Shown here piece after piece: positions 1 through 6,702 of a DNA stretch of 23,611 nucleotides. This DNA is from a virus. Position numbers and translations under genes: made by a program. The notes beneath the pieces were generated by a model. It saw nothing but the letters and a program-made list of their open reading frames with translations. It searched no databases and was not told the DNA's origin. The stretch is from the IMG/VR virus record IMGVR_UViG_3300030102_002026, positions 1 to 23,611 of that record; one strand, given 5' to 3'. The stretch's first letter is position 1, and every line of letters starts with the position of its first letter.

Positions 1-1
1 C

Positions 2-337
2 CGCTTTCGCCGCGCAGACAACAGTAGGGTTGCCGGATGGGATCAGGTGCGCCAGCGCCTGATTGGAGATGATGGTTGCCCAATGCTTTTTGTTTTCAGC
101 GACTGTGTGGACACAATCCGCACGTTGCCAGTGCTTACGCACGACAAGCACAGGGTTGAGGACATTGACACGACTCAAGAAGATCATGCGGCGGATGACA
201 TTCGTTACGCTTGCATGGCGAGGCCGTTTCAGCGGCGCATACCTGAACTGGAAGAAGACCCTTGGCGACCGCCTACCATTGAAGAAATGATGGATGGTCT
301 GGAGCGTGCGTCTAAGCCGTCAGGCTGGAGAATGTAA
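2..337 (+). CDS. terL: Terminase large subunit, C-terminal fragment (partial at window start)
   Basis: The reading frame is open from base 2 and has lost its 5' end. It ends TAA at 335-337. The remaining 111 residues look like the end of the nuclease domain of a phage large terminase. A short hydrophobic strand (MLFVFSDCVDTIRTLP) is followed by EDHAADDIRYA at about 179-211; this D-x-x-x-D-D-x-R-Y signature carries the last acidic residue of the RNase H-like active site in TerL proteins. The C-terminal tail (PPTIEEMMDGLERA) is also typical. TerL is the ATP-driven motor and headful/end-cutting nuclease that packages DNA through the portal, which is encoded next. The stop overlaps the portal ATG by one base (TAATG). 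A start at 47 would be internal and artificial: the same frame continues upstream to the window edge with plausible protein sequence. Confidence 0.85.
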   Translation, partial: RFRRADNSRVAGWDQVRQRLIGDDGCPMLFVFSDCVDTIRTLPVLTHDKHRVEDIDTTQEDHAADDIRYACMARPFQRRIPELEEDPWRPPTIEEMMDGLERASKPSGWRM

Positions 338-2313
338 TGGCTGAATCCTACGCATATGACCGTGAGCCTAAAGGCAAAGGGGATCGTGCGCGTTACTGGA
401 ACGACCAGATCCGGCGGGCGCGTGGCTTTGAGGAGACGTGGCGCAACCGTTGCTATGAGATCATTGATCGTTATCGGGACGACAATCCTGATCGCATGAT
501 GCGCGATACGCGCATGAACATCTTTTATAGCAACGTGGACACGCTGAAGTCGGCTCTGTACTTCAAGACGCCGCGTCCTAAAGTACGGCGTCGTTTTCGT
601 GACAATGACCCTGTGGGCCGCACTGTGGCGACTGTCTTGGAGCGTGGGCTGCAGTACCAGCTCGATGTCTACAACTTTGACATGGCGGTGCGGCGGGCGA
701 TTGAGGACTATTTGATCGTTGGTCGCGGTGTTCTGCGGGTTACCTATGAGCCGGTGGTGGTCGAGGGTGATCCTGAGATGATCCCGGTGCGTCAACAGCC
801 AATCACTGGCATCGGTGAGGTTGCACCAGGCCAGATCGGTGATGTGCCGATTGGCAGTGCGTTTGTAGACGCTGAAGGCAACCAGGTAGACGCCGGCATG
901 GTCATGCAAGGCCCGATGGGGCCGTATGTGCTGGGCGAGCCGGTCGAATATGTCGGTGAACAGTCAATCCGGTGCGAATATGTGCATTGGGAAGACTTTG
1001 TTATGTCGCCGGCGCGTGGCTGGCCTGATGTGACCTGGATTGGCTTCCGTCACCTCATGACTAGGCAGGAACTGGTCGATTATTACGGCCCGAAAGGCGA
1101 AATGATCCCGCTGAGCTATCGCGGCGATGAGGGTGACGCCTACGAGGACAACAAGCAGCCGGATCGGGCTGAAATCTATGAAATCTGGGACAAGCGGTCA
1201 GGCAAGCAGATTTTCATTGCTGCGGACTATGATGAGCTGCTTGAGGAGTTCGATGATCCGTACAATTTGGATGGTTTCTGGCCTATTCCAGAGCCTCTGT
1301 ATGCCGTATCGACCACCGATACAACGCTTCCTGTCCCTGAGATCCTAACCTATGAAGATCAGCTCTATGAGCTTGATCTGATTACGCAGCGCATTGCCAA
1401 TCTGACAGAAGCGCTGAAGCGGCGCGGTGTATATGACGCATCGTTCCAGGAGCTGCAGCGTCTGGCGGGCGCATCGGACAATGAGTTTGTGCCGGTGGAC
1501 AACATGGCCATGCTGCAGGCTGGCGGCGGTCTTGCCAATGTGATGCAGGAAGCGCCGCTTGATAATCTTATCAAGGCTCTGGCGCAGCTCTACCAGTCGC
1601 GTCAGATAGTGATCCAGACGATCTATGAGATCACTGGCATCTCGGACATCATGCGCGGTTCTAGCGCCAGCCGTGAGACGGCTACGGCCCAGCGTATCAA
1701 GGGTCAGTTCGGTGCGATGCGCCTGGTCAACCGCCAGCGTTGCATTGAGATGTTCCTTGACCAGATTCTGGAGCTGAAGGCTGAGCTGATGGTCGAGAAC
1801 CTGGAGCCTGAGCTGCTTTCGCGGATTACAGGCGTTCCGGTATCGCCAGAGGCGGTTGCATTGATGCGTGATGAGCGTCTGCGTAGCTATCGCATCAGCA
1901 TCGACACTGACGAAAGCCAAGCTGTAGACAGCGCGATTGAACAGCAGCGCCGCACAGAGTTTTTGACGGCAACCGTGCAGTTTCTGCAGGCGATTGGCCC
2001 GATGGTCAGCTCTGGTGCCATTGGCTTTGAGCAAGCCAAGCAGATGCTGCTGTTTGCTGCCAGGGCGTTCCCTGGTGCGCGTGATCTTGAGGACACGCTT
2101 GAGGCGATCCAGCCCCCGCAGGGCAGGCCCAACCCGGCTGATAAATTGGTTGAGGTTGAAGCTGCCAAGGTTCAGGCGCAGGCAGACCAGGCCGCTGCCG
2201 ATGCACAGGTGAAGGTTGCACGTCTACAGCTCGATCAGCAGAAGGCGGCGCAGGATGCCCAGTTTAAGCAGCAAAAGCTGGAGATTGATGCGGCCAAGGT
2301 GGTGACGCAGTGA
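337..2313 (+). CDS. Portal protein (head-tail connector ring)
   Basis: A 658-residue protein, a usual size for portals of short-tailed phages. It starts at an ATG overlapping the terminase stop by one base, with GGAG about 7 bases upstream. The N-terminal third is charged and Arg-rich. Around residues 428-450 the segment IYEITGISDIMRGSS followed by ETATAQ is a pattern I recognise from podophage portals, lying in the region before the crown/barrel. The last 60 residues (about 600-655) are Ala/Gln/Lys-rich with heptad-like spacing and should form a long helix, as in portal barrel or C-terminal coiled-coil segments. The portal dodecamer sits at one capsid vertex, receives DNA from terminase and docks the adaptor encoded at 7106-7828. 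Position directly after terL is canonical. The gene overlaps the next by GTGA. Confidence 0.93.
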   Translation: MAESYAYDREPKGKGDRARYWNDQIRRARGFEETWRNRCYEIIDRYRDDNPDRMMRDTRMNIFYSNVDTLKSALYFKTPRPKVRRRFRDNDPVGRTVATVLERGLQYQLDVYNFDMAVRRAIEDYLIVGRGVLRVTYEPVVVEGDPEMIPVRQQPITGIGEVAPGQIGDVPIGSAFVDAEGNQVDAGMVMQGPMGPYVLGEPVEYVGEQSIRCEYVHWEDFVMSPARGWPDVTWIGFRHLMTRQELVDYYGPKGEMIPLSYRGDEGDAYEDNKQPDRAEIYEIWDKRSGKQIFIAADYDELLEEFDDPYNLDGFWPIPEPLYAVSTTDTTLPVPEILTYEDQLYELDLITQRIANLTEALKRRGVYDASFQELQRLAGASDNEFVPVDNMAMLQAGGGLANVMQEAPLDNLIKALAQLYQSRQIVIQTIYEITGISDIMRGSSASRETATAQRIKGQFGAMRLVNRQRCIEMFLDQILELKAELMVENLEPELLSRITGVPVSPEAVALMRDERLRSYRISIDTDESQAVDSAIEQQRRTEFLTATVQFLQAIGPMVSSGAIGFEQAKQMLLFAARAFPGARDLEDTLEAIQPPQGRPNPADKLVEVEAAKVQAQADQAAADAQVKVARLQLDQQKAAQDAQFKQQKLEIDAAKVVTQ

Positions 2314-2711
2314 AGAACACTGAGGCTGTCGGCAAGATCACCTGGCTGATGGGTCACAGCGATCAGCACTGTGATTGGACTGTTGATGACCTTCATCGGC
2401 TGATTATCCCGCCGGTAGCGCTGCAGCAGTTTAGAATCTGGCAAGTTGATGAGCATCCGGTCGGTTTGATGACTTGGGCGCTGTTCAATGAAAAAACAGA
2501 AGCCGGCTACCTAGACGGCAGTCGCAAGATACAGCCTGACGATTGGAACGCAGGCGACCGGCTGTGGCTGGTCGATTTCATTGCGCCCTATGGCAACGTG
2601 CGCGAAATGGTGCGCGAGGGCAGGGATCATCTGAGGTCAATATTTGGCAAAGGCGTCGTTGGCCGCGCCAACCGTTTGCATAGAGGTAAGCTATGGTACG
2701 CAGTTACCTGA
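2310..2711 (+). CDS. HlyC-like toxin-activating lysine acyltransferase homologue
   Basis: 133 residues, starting at GTG overlapping the portal stop (GTGA, 2310-2313). The sequence follows the HlyC/ApxC family (RTX toxin acyltransferase, GNAT-like fold), which moves a fatty acyl group from acyl-ACP to lysines of RTX toxins. Visible matches: GKITWLM then S-x-x-H-x-x-W with His20 at the place of the catalytic His; PVGLMTWALF (residues 50-59) matching the family strand P-V-x-x-x-x-W-A; DDWNAGDRLWLVDFIAPYG (77-95) with Asp89 at the place of the catalytic Asp; and a final R-x-x-R-G-K. It is shorter than HlyC (about 170 residues), missing C-terminal sequence. No RTX toxin or transporter is visible; its neighbours are portal and scaffold-region genes. 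The acceptor is unknown: a virion protein or a host protein are both open. Family assignment is strong, activity is inferred. Confidence 0.85.
   Translation: MKNTEAVGKITWLMGHSDQHCDWTVDDLHRLIIPPVALQQFRIWQVDEHPVGLMTWALFNEKTEAGYLDGSRKIQPDDWNAGDRLWLVDFIAPYGNVREMVREGRDHLRSIFGKGVVGRANRLHRGKLWYAVT
2683..2690 (+). promoter_or_regulatory. Ribosome binding site for the 335-residue protein
   Basis: GAGGTAAG lies inside the 3' end of the acyltransferase-like gene, two bases before the ATG at 2693. It supports a start that overlaps the upstream gene by 19 bases rather than a start further downstream. Confidence 0.6.
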
Positions 2712-3700
2712 TAGAGAGCCGCATCTGCTTCAAAGGCGATGGCGGTGGTGGCAGTGCTGCCGATGATGCGCGTGAGACAGCAACGCCGGCACAGACTGAC
2801 GACCAGGGCCGTCCGCTTGCGCGTGGCACGACCAATGTAATCGACACAAGTCGTCAGATTTTGCCACCTATTGGTGCAAGTGAAGCAGATGAAGATGTAG
2901 ATCAAGATCGTGAGCAAGCGATTGCCGCCGCTGCAACCTTAGCAAACCCTAGTGCGGATCCAGTTCAGCAGCAGATAATAAGGGACAATCTTACGCGGTT
3001 CCCAACCGGTGGCGGAGATCAGTCTGATTTTGAGAACCGAGTCAGAGAAACGGCAGCTATCAATCAGATACCTGTCGGGAACCAAGATGTTTTAGGCATG
3101 GTGCGGACTGCTGCGGCTGAATCCCTTTCGCGCCCAAACCGCCCTGATCCGGTTACACCGACTATGGCACCAGGGCGTCGTGACCCCATGAGCGGCTTTT
3201 ATGCTGACGCTTATGATGCGTTATACGGCACGCCTGATCCAAATGACGCGCCTGCCACTGCCCCAGGCACCTTTATCAATACGCTATTCGGTGGCGGGCC
3301 AATCGGTGAAATCTTCAACGCTCCTGACCCAGCAGATTCTGCAGCTTTTGCCTTTGGCCAGCGTCAGCGGATGCAGCAAGACCCAACATTTGTGCCGGCG
3401 ACCAGCAATGTTGCGATGACCGGCGGCGGTGGCGGCGGTAGCGATGAGCGTGCAGCGCCACCAGCGGCACCGGCAGACCCTGCCGACCCAGGCACGACGA
3501 CGCCAGAAGTGATTGACGATCTGGCAGCGAATTACTTGCTCAATCCGTTCTATCTCTATAGCGGCACAGGCAATCTGTATCAGCCCTATGGCTATGCCGG
3601 CGGCACCTTGGTTGATCTGTTGCAAACACGCGGCATGACACAGCCACAGCAGGCTGCGCCTAATCTCAACATCTTTGGCAACCCAAGGGACTTTGCATGA
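2693..3700 (+). CDS. Low-complexity Gly/Pro/Ala-rich protein, probable minor head protein
   Basis: 335 residues, family not recognised. It overlaps the acyltransferase-like gene by 19 bases and ends in an ATGA overlap with the next gene. Most of the chain looks disordered: a GGGG run near residue 17, another Gly run near 243 (TGGGGGG), and long Pro/Ala/Asp stretches (PPAAPADPADP). Two parts look ordered: an acidic, Gln-rich helical region around 65-105, and an aromatic C-terminal block (NPFYLYSGTGNLYQPYGYAG, about 283-302) that I have seen in proteins from the same slot in marine phage genomes. There is no signal peptide and no clear membrane span. Its place between portal and scaffold suggests a role in head assembly or as a minor virion protein; nothing in the sequence proves it. 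Confidence 0.7.
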   Translation: MVRSYLIESRICFKGDGGGGSAADDARETATPAQTDDQGRPLARGTTNVIDTSRQILPPIGASEADEDVDQDREQAIAAAATLANPSADPVQQQIIRDNLTRFPTGGGDQSDFENRVRETAAINQIPVGNQDVLGMVRTAAAESLSRPNRPDPVTPTMAPGRRDPMSGFYADAYDALYGTPDPNDAPATAPGTFINTLFGGGPIGEIFNAPDPADSAAFAFGQRQRMQQDPTFVPATSNVAMTGGGGGGSDERAAPPAAPADPADPGTTTPEVIDDLAANYLLNPFYLYSGTGNLYQPYGYAGGTLVDLLQTRGMTQPQQAAPNLNIFGNPRDFA

Positions 3701-3912
3701 TGGAAGTCGATATGGAACGCGCTGATGAAGCCTACCAGGCTTTGTCAGAGCAAGAAAAAGAAATCATCCGCGAGGCGATGGATAGCCCGCTTGCGGCTGT
3801 CCTGAACAAGATCTTTCCTGAGCTGATGCAGGCGATTGGCAGCTTGAACAAGCCGCGCCGCAAGATGGATCAGGCGCAGCGTGACATGGCAGCAAGGATG
3901 CTCATGGGATGA
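3697..3912 (+). CDS. Small helical protein of unknown function
   Basis: 71 residues. ATG at 3697 overlaps the upstream stop (ATGA), with AAGGGA at 3685-3690 giving good spacing; a second ATG follows at 3700. The sequence is charged and predicted helical (ERADEAYQALSEQEKEIIRE, then an amphipathic segment AAVLNKIFPELMQAIGSL, then a basic tail with PRRKMDQ). No family recognised. It is the first of two tiny genes joined by ATGA overlaps leading into the scaffold, so it is probably co-translated with them and may help procapsid assembly. Confidence 0.65.
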   Translation: MMEVDMERADEAYQALSEQEKEIIREAMDSPLAAVLNKIFPELMQAIGSLNKPRRKMDQAQRDMAARMLMG

Positions 3913-4121
3913 GCAAGCAGACATTTGTGTTCAGGGACGGTCAGATCGTTCCCAAGACAAGCGCCGCCCCCAAGGGCGGCGTTTCCATTTTGAGCGATAT
4001 CGAGCCTTACCAGAACATGAAAGATCGTGGCTGGATCACCAGCCGTTCCCAGCACCGCGAGTTTCTGCGGCGCAACAACTTTGTGGAGGTAGGCACTAGC
4101 CAAGACCATCTATTCAAATGA
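3909..4121 (+). CDS. Small conserved phage protein preceding the scaffold
   Basis: 70 residues, overlapping both neighbours by ATGA (3909-3912 and 4118-4121). AAGGA at 3894-3898 may serve as its ribosome site. The C-terminal half, with SDIEPYQNMKDRGWITSRSQ and then REFLRR-NN-FVEVG, is a pattern I recognise in small proteins encoded near scaffold or capsid genes of many phages (an I-x-P-Y strand, an ITSRSxHREFL helix, and a closing VEVG). No biochemical function is known to me. No cysteines or metal ligands are visible. The coding sequence contains a GC-rich inverted repeat at 3962-3981. Confidence 0.7.
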   Translation: MSKQTFVFRDGQIVPKTSAAPKGGVSILSDIEPYQNMKDRGWITSRSQHREFLRRNNFVEVGTSQDHLFK

Positions 4122-5209
4122 CAGAACAAGAACTCCCGCTTGATAGCACTCCCGCTGAGGCCGCAGCCGATGCTGCCGCACCAGCCGAGCCAGCAAGGCC
4201 GGAAACAGTCGCTGAGACAGTTGCCAGGACTTTGCAAGAACTGAACGCAGATGCCGGCGACGACCAGGAAGATGGTCTGCCTGAGCCACCCGCGCCGACA
4301 AGCACAGAAGAAGCTGATGATGAGCCTGACGCTGAGCTTGAGGACGCAGACGAGGCAGAAGAAGAAGAAGAAGCGCCAGAACTAGAGGCGCTGGAGCCAA
4401 TGAACCATTGGCCTGCTGAGTTCAAAGATGATTTTGCTTCTATGGAGCCTGCAGCGCAGCACTTTATGATGCGGCGCTACAAGGAAATGGAAGCCGATTA
4501 CACCAAGAAGACCCAAGGTGTAGCGGCCCTCCGCAAGCGCTCAGAAGCACTCGATGAGATTCTTGCGCCGCACCGCGATACATTCGCAAGGGCGGGCATG
4601 GATGACGTTGCAGCGGTCAGGCAACTGATGGCTGCTAACGAATATCTGCAGAAAGACCCTCAAAACGCCATTGCCTGGTTGGCCAACCAGTATGGCGTGG
4701 ATATTGGGGCAGTCGGTAACGATGCCGCCCTAGAGGATGAGTATGCAGATCCGCAAGTGAAGGCGTTGCAGCAGCAAGTAGCTCAGCTCACCGGCTTCAT
4801 CCAGAACCAACAGACACAACAACAGCAAAGCGTCCAGCAAAGCACGCAGTCTTTGATCGACCAATTTGCCGCTGAAACTGATGCAAACGGTAACCCAGCG
4901 CATCCGCATTTTGAAAAGGTGCGGTCTGTAATGGGTACGTTCATCAGCAACGGCAATGCTCCAGACCTGAAGTCAGCTTATGAAATGGCGGTTTACGCCG
5001 ACCCTGAGCTGCGGAAGGCAGAGATGGACAATTACGCGCTGAAAAAGTCGCAGGACACGGTGAAAACAGATGCCGTGAAGAAAGCGAAAAAAGCGCAAAG
5101 GTCGAAAGTCAGAGGCAGTGCCGCACCAGCTCAACAAGCGCTTCCAGCGGGGATGTCTGTCCGTGACACCATTATGGCGTCGATCCGTCAACTTGAGAAT
5201 GGAAGGTAG
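4118..5209 (+). CDS. Capsid scaffold protein
   Basis: 363 residues, directly upstream of the major capsid gene. The N-terminal 90 residues are strongly acidic, rich in Ala/Pro/Glu/Asp, with a Glu run (about residues 81-86, encoded by five GAA repeats) and are probably disordered. Then come W-P-A-E-F-K-D-D-F (about 94-102), a long helical region with Y-x-x-M-x-x-x-Y-x-x-K spacing, a Gln-rich stretch around 225-245, and a basic C-terminus (VKKAKKAQRSKVRG) followed by a short helix. Acidic N-terminus, helical middle and basic helical C-terminus is the usual layout of scaffold proteins, whose C-terminus binds coat protein inside the procapsid. No close Shine-Dalgarno is seen; GGAGG lies about 30 bases upstream, so the ATGA overlap probably gives coupled translation. 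No protease gene is seen nearby. Confidence 0.85.
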   Translation: MTEQELPLDSTPAEAAADAAAPAEPARPETVAETVARTLQELNADAGDDQEDGLPEPPAPTSTEEADDEPDAELEDADEAEEEEEAPELEALEPMNHWPAEFKDDFASMEPAAQHFMMRRYKEMEADYTKKTQGVAALRKRSEALDEILAPHRDTFARAGMDDVAAVRQLMAANEYLQKDPQNAIAWLANQYGVDIGAVGNDAALEDEYADPQVKALQQQVAQLTGFIQNQQTQQQQSVQQSTQSLIDQFAAETDANGNPAHPHFEKVRSVMGTFISNGNAPDLKSAYEMAVYADPELRKAEMDNYALKKSQDTVKTDAVKKAKKAQRSKVRGSAAPAQQALPAGMSVRDTIMASIRQLENGR

Positions 5210-5214
5210 AACCT

Positions 5215-6159
5215 ATGGCGACTAGCCCCAATCTCTCAGAGATCGTCACGACCACGCTTCGCAACCGGTCACGACAGCTCTCTGATAACGTAAGCAACCA
5301 CAATGCGTTGCTGCGTCGTATGCGCGAGAATGGCAACCAGACCACTGTGACTGGCCGCGATATCGTGCGTGAACTCGAATATGCTGCAAACGGAACTGTC
5401 CAGTTTTACAGCGGCTATGAAACCCTCGATGTCTCGCCGTCTGACGTGCTGACGGCTGCTGTATTCGATTACAAGCAGCTTGCCGGCAACGTCACCATCA
5501 GCGGCCTGGAGCAAGTCAAAAACTCCGGCACTGAGGCCATCATCAATTTGCTTGAGGCGCGTGTGAACGTCCTTGAGAAGTCGATGATGAACACGCTTTC
5601 GACTGCTATCTACTCCGATGGCACCGGCAGCGACGGCAAGGAGGTCGGTGGCCTTCAGCTCATCGTGGCTGATTCCGGCACCGGCACCGTGGGCGGGATC
5701 AACTCCTCGACCTACACCTTCTGGCAAAACGTGCAGACCACTGCCACGTCGAGCGCTTTCAGCACAGCAAACGTGCAGGCAGATATGAACAATATCTATC
5801 TGCAGCTTGTTCGCGGAGCTGACTCGCCTGACATGGTTATGGCCGGCACTAACGCCTACAAGGCTTTTCTCGGAAGCCTGCAGGCCATTCAGCGCATCAC
5901 CAGTGACGATCTGGCTAACTCTGGTTTCACCAGCGTCCAGTATCTGAACTCGGATGTCGTGTTCGATGACGCCTGTAACACCAACCGCATGTACTTCCTG
6001 AACACTGACTATCTGCGGCTTGAAGTTGCTGCGGGTCGTGATTTTGTGCCTGGTGAGGCACGAATGGCCGTGAACCAGGACGCATTGACCACTCCGATGT
6101 TTTGGAGCGGCGCTCTTACATGCTCCAACCGCGCCCTTCAGGGCGTCATCCACGTCTAG
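5215..6159 (+). CDS. Major capsid protein (HK97-fold, podophage type)
   Basis: 314 residues, five bases after the scaffold stop, with GGAAGG about 8 bases upstream of the ATG. The sequence matches the podophage coat family in style: a helical N-arm (SNHNALLRRMRENGNQTTVT), then the strand-rich E-loop-like segment FYSGYETLDVSPSDVLTAA, the long spine helix region around 105-130 (EAIINLLEARVNVLEKSMMN), a Gly-rich loop with DGKEVGGLQLIV, and a C-terminal A-domain with MVMAGTNAYKAF and YFLNTDYLRLEV. Many copies form the icosahedral shell. Context (scaffold before, decoration candidate and connector genes after) agrees. Codon use is rich in GC-ending codons and the gene lacks rare-looking codons, as expected for a highly expressed protein. 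Confidence 0.93.
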   Translation: MATSPNLSEIVTTTLRNRSRQLSDNVSNHNALLRRMRENGNQTTVTGRDIVRELEYAANGTVQFYSGYETLDVSPSDVLTAAVFDYKQLAGNVTISGLEQVKNSGTEAIINLLEARVNVLEKSMMNTLSTAIYSDGTGSDGKEVGGLQLIVADSGTGTVGGINSSTYTFWQNVQTTATSSAFSTANVQADMNNIYLQLVRGADSPDMVMAGTNAYKAFLGSLQAIQRITSDDLANSGFTSVQYLNSDVVFDDACNTNRMYFLNTDYLRLEVAAGRDFVPGEARMAVNQDALTTPMFWSGALTCSNRALQGVIHV

Positions 6160-6171
6160 AGGAGACTGGTA

Positions 6172-6645
6172 ATGGCTATTGCTTCAGTAATGGGGATCGA
6201 CCCCACCGCAGTCGCTGACACGCCTGAGTTTCAGCTAGGTCAGCTTGGTGCCATCATTGACGACACCAACGGAACGCGGATTTTCAAGTATGTGCAGTAT
6301 GACACTGGCGCTGGTTCGGTTGCAGCCGTATCCGGCAACGTGGCGTACTACTACACGCTTGATGGCTACAAGAACAACCAGGTGACCTCCGACCTCTCGG
6401 ATTCCGTAGAGGTTGGCGCTGGTGTTCTGCAGTCCGCACCGACAGATGGTCAGTATTGCTGGGTTCAGGTCAAAGGGCCGGCAACGCTCAACACTGCCCT
6501 CACTGCAGGCGCAGACGGCGACCCGCTGACCCCGACTGGATCGTCGGACGGCACGCTCGATGTAGCGGCAGCAGTCACAGACAACATCTGTGCGATTGCT
6601 GGCGATATCAGCGACAAGGAAATCATCTGCGATTTCCCGATGTAA
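6172..6645 (+). CDS. Probable capsid decoration (head-stabilising) protein
   Basis: 157 residues, 12 bases after the capsid stop, with a strong GAGGAG ribosome site. It is mostly short beta strands separated by Gly/Thr/Asp turns, with no long helices. The pattern TRIFKYVQYDTGAGSVAAV, then YCWVQVKGPATL and ALTAGADGDPLTPTG, is like small phage proteins that often follow the coat gene and cap or cement the shell (DUF2190-like in style). Pairing with the coat gene, a good ribosome site and a hairpin directly after its stop all suggest high expression. The name rests on position and fold style; I cannot exclude another head role. Confidence 0.7.
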   Translation: MAIASVMGIDPTAVADTPEFQLGQLGAIIDDTNGTRIFKYVQYDTGAGSVAAVSGNVAYYYTLDGYKNNQVTSDLSDSVEVGAGVLQSAPTDGQYCWVQVKGPATLNTALTAGADGDPLTPTGSSDGTLDVAAAVTDNICAIAGDISDKEIICDFPM

Positions 6646-6654
6646 ATCTCCCTA

Positions 6655-6680
6655 GAGGGGGCGGCTCCGGTCGCCCTCTC
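6655..6680 (+). terminator. Strong hairpin with UCCG tetraloop after the capsid genes
   Basis: Arms 6655-6665 and 6670-6680 pair over 11 base pairs (two G-U pairs) around a TCCG loop closed by C-G, so the RNA would carry a very stable UNCG tetraloop. It sits 9 bases after the stop at 6645 and fills most of the 57-base gap, the largest in the window. No T-run follows (the next bases are GCCCCTACATTT), so a classical Rho-independent terminator is not fully supported. A partial terminator, or an RNA processing/stability stem that protects the capsid messages, fits better. Confidence 0.55.
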
Positions 6681-6702
6681 GCCCCTACATTTGGAGGACT
6701 AA

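Noticed and set aside
229-909. A 226-codon minus-strand open frame
   Set aside because: Antisense to the terminase end and the portal. The translation is rich in His/Arg/Val as expected of a reverse shadow and shows no domain.
1345-2034. A 229-codon minus-strand open frame
   Set aside because: Wholly antisense to the portal gene; no supporting motif, ribosome site or neighbours on that strand.
4358-4372. Five GAA repeats as a possible phase-variable microsatellite
   Set aside because: The unit is a codon, so length change cannot shift frame; it just encodes a Glu run in the disordered acidic N-terminus of the scaffold.
5269-6153. A 294-codon open frame on the minus strand
   Set aside because: It lies wholly antisense to the major capsid gene, has no ribosome site or family resemblance, and is explained by the strong codon bias of the capsid gene leaving few stops in that frame.
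6655-6680. A full Rho-independent terminator after the capsid genes
   Set aside because: The stem is strong but no T-run follows and the next gene starts 23 bases later with its own ribosome site, so complete termination is unlikely; kept as a hairpin with moderate confidence.
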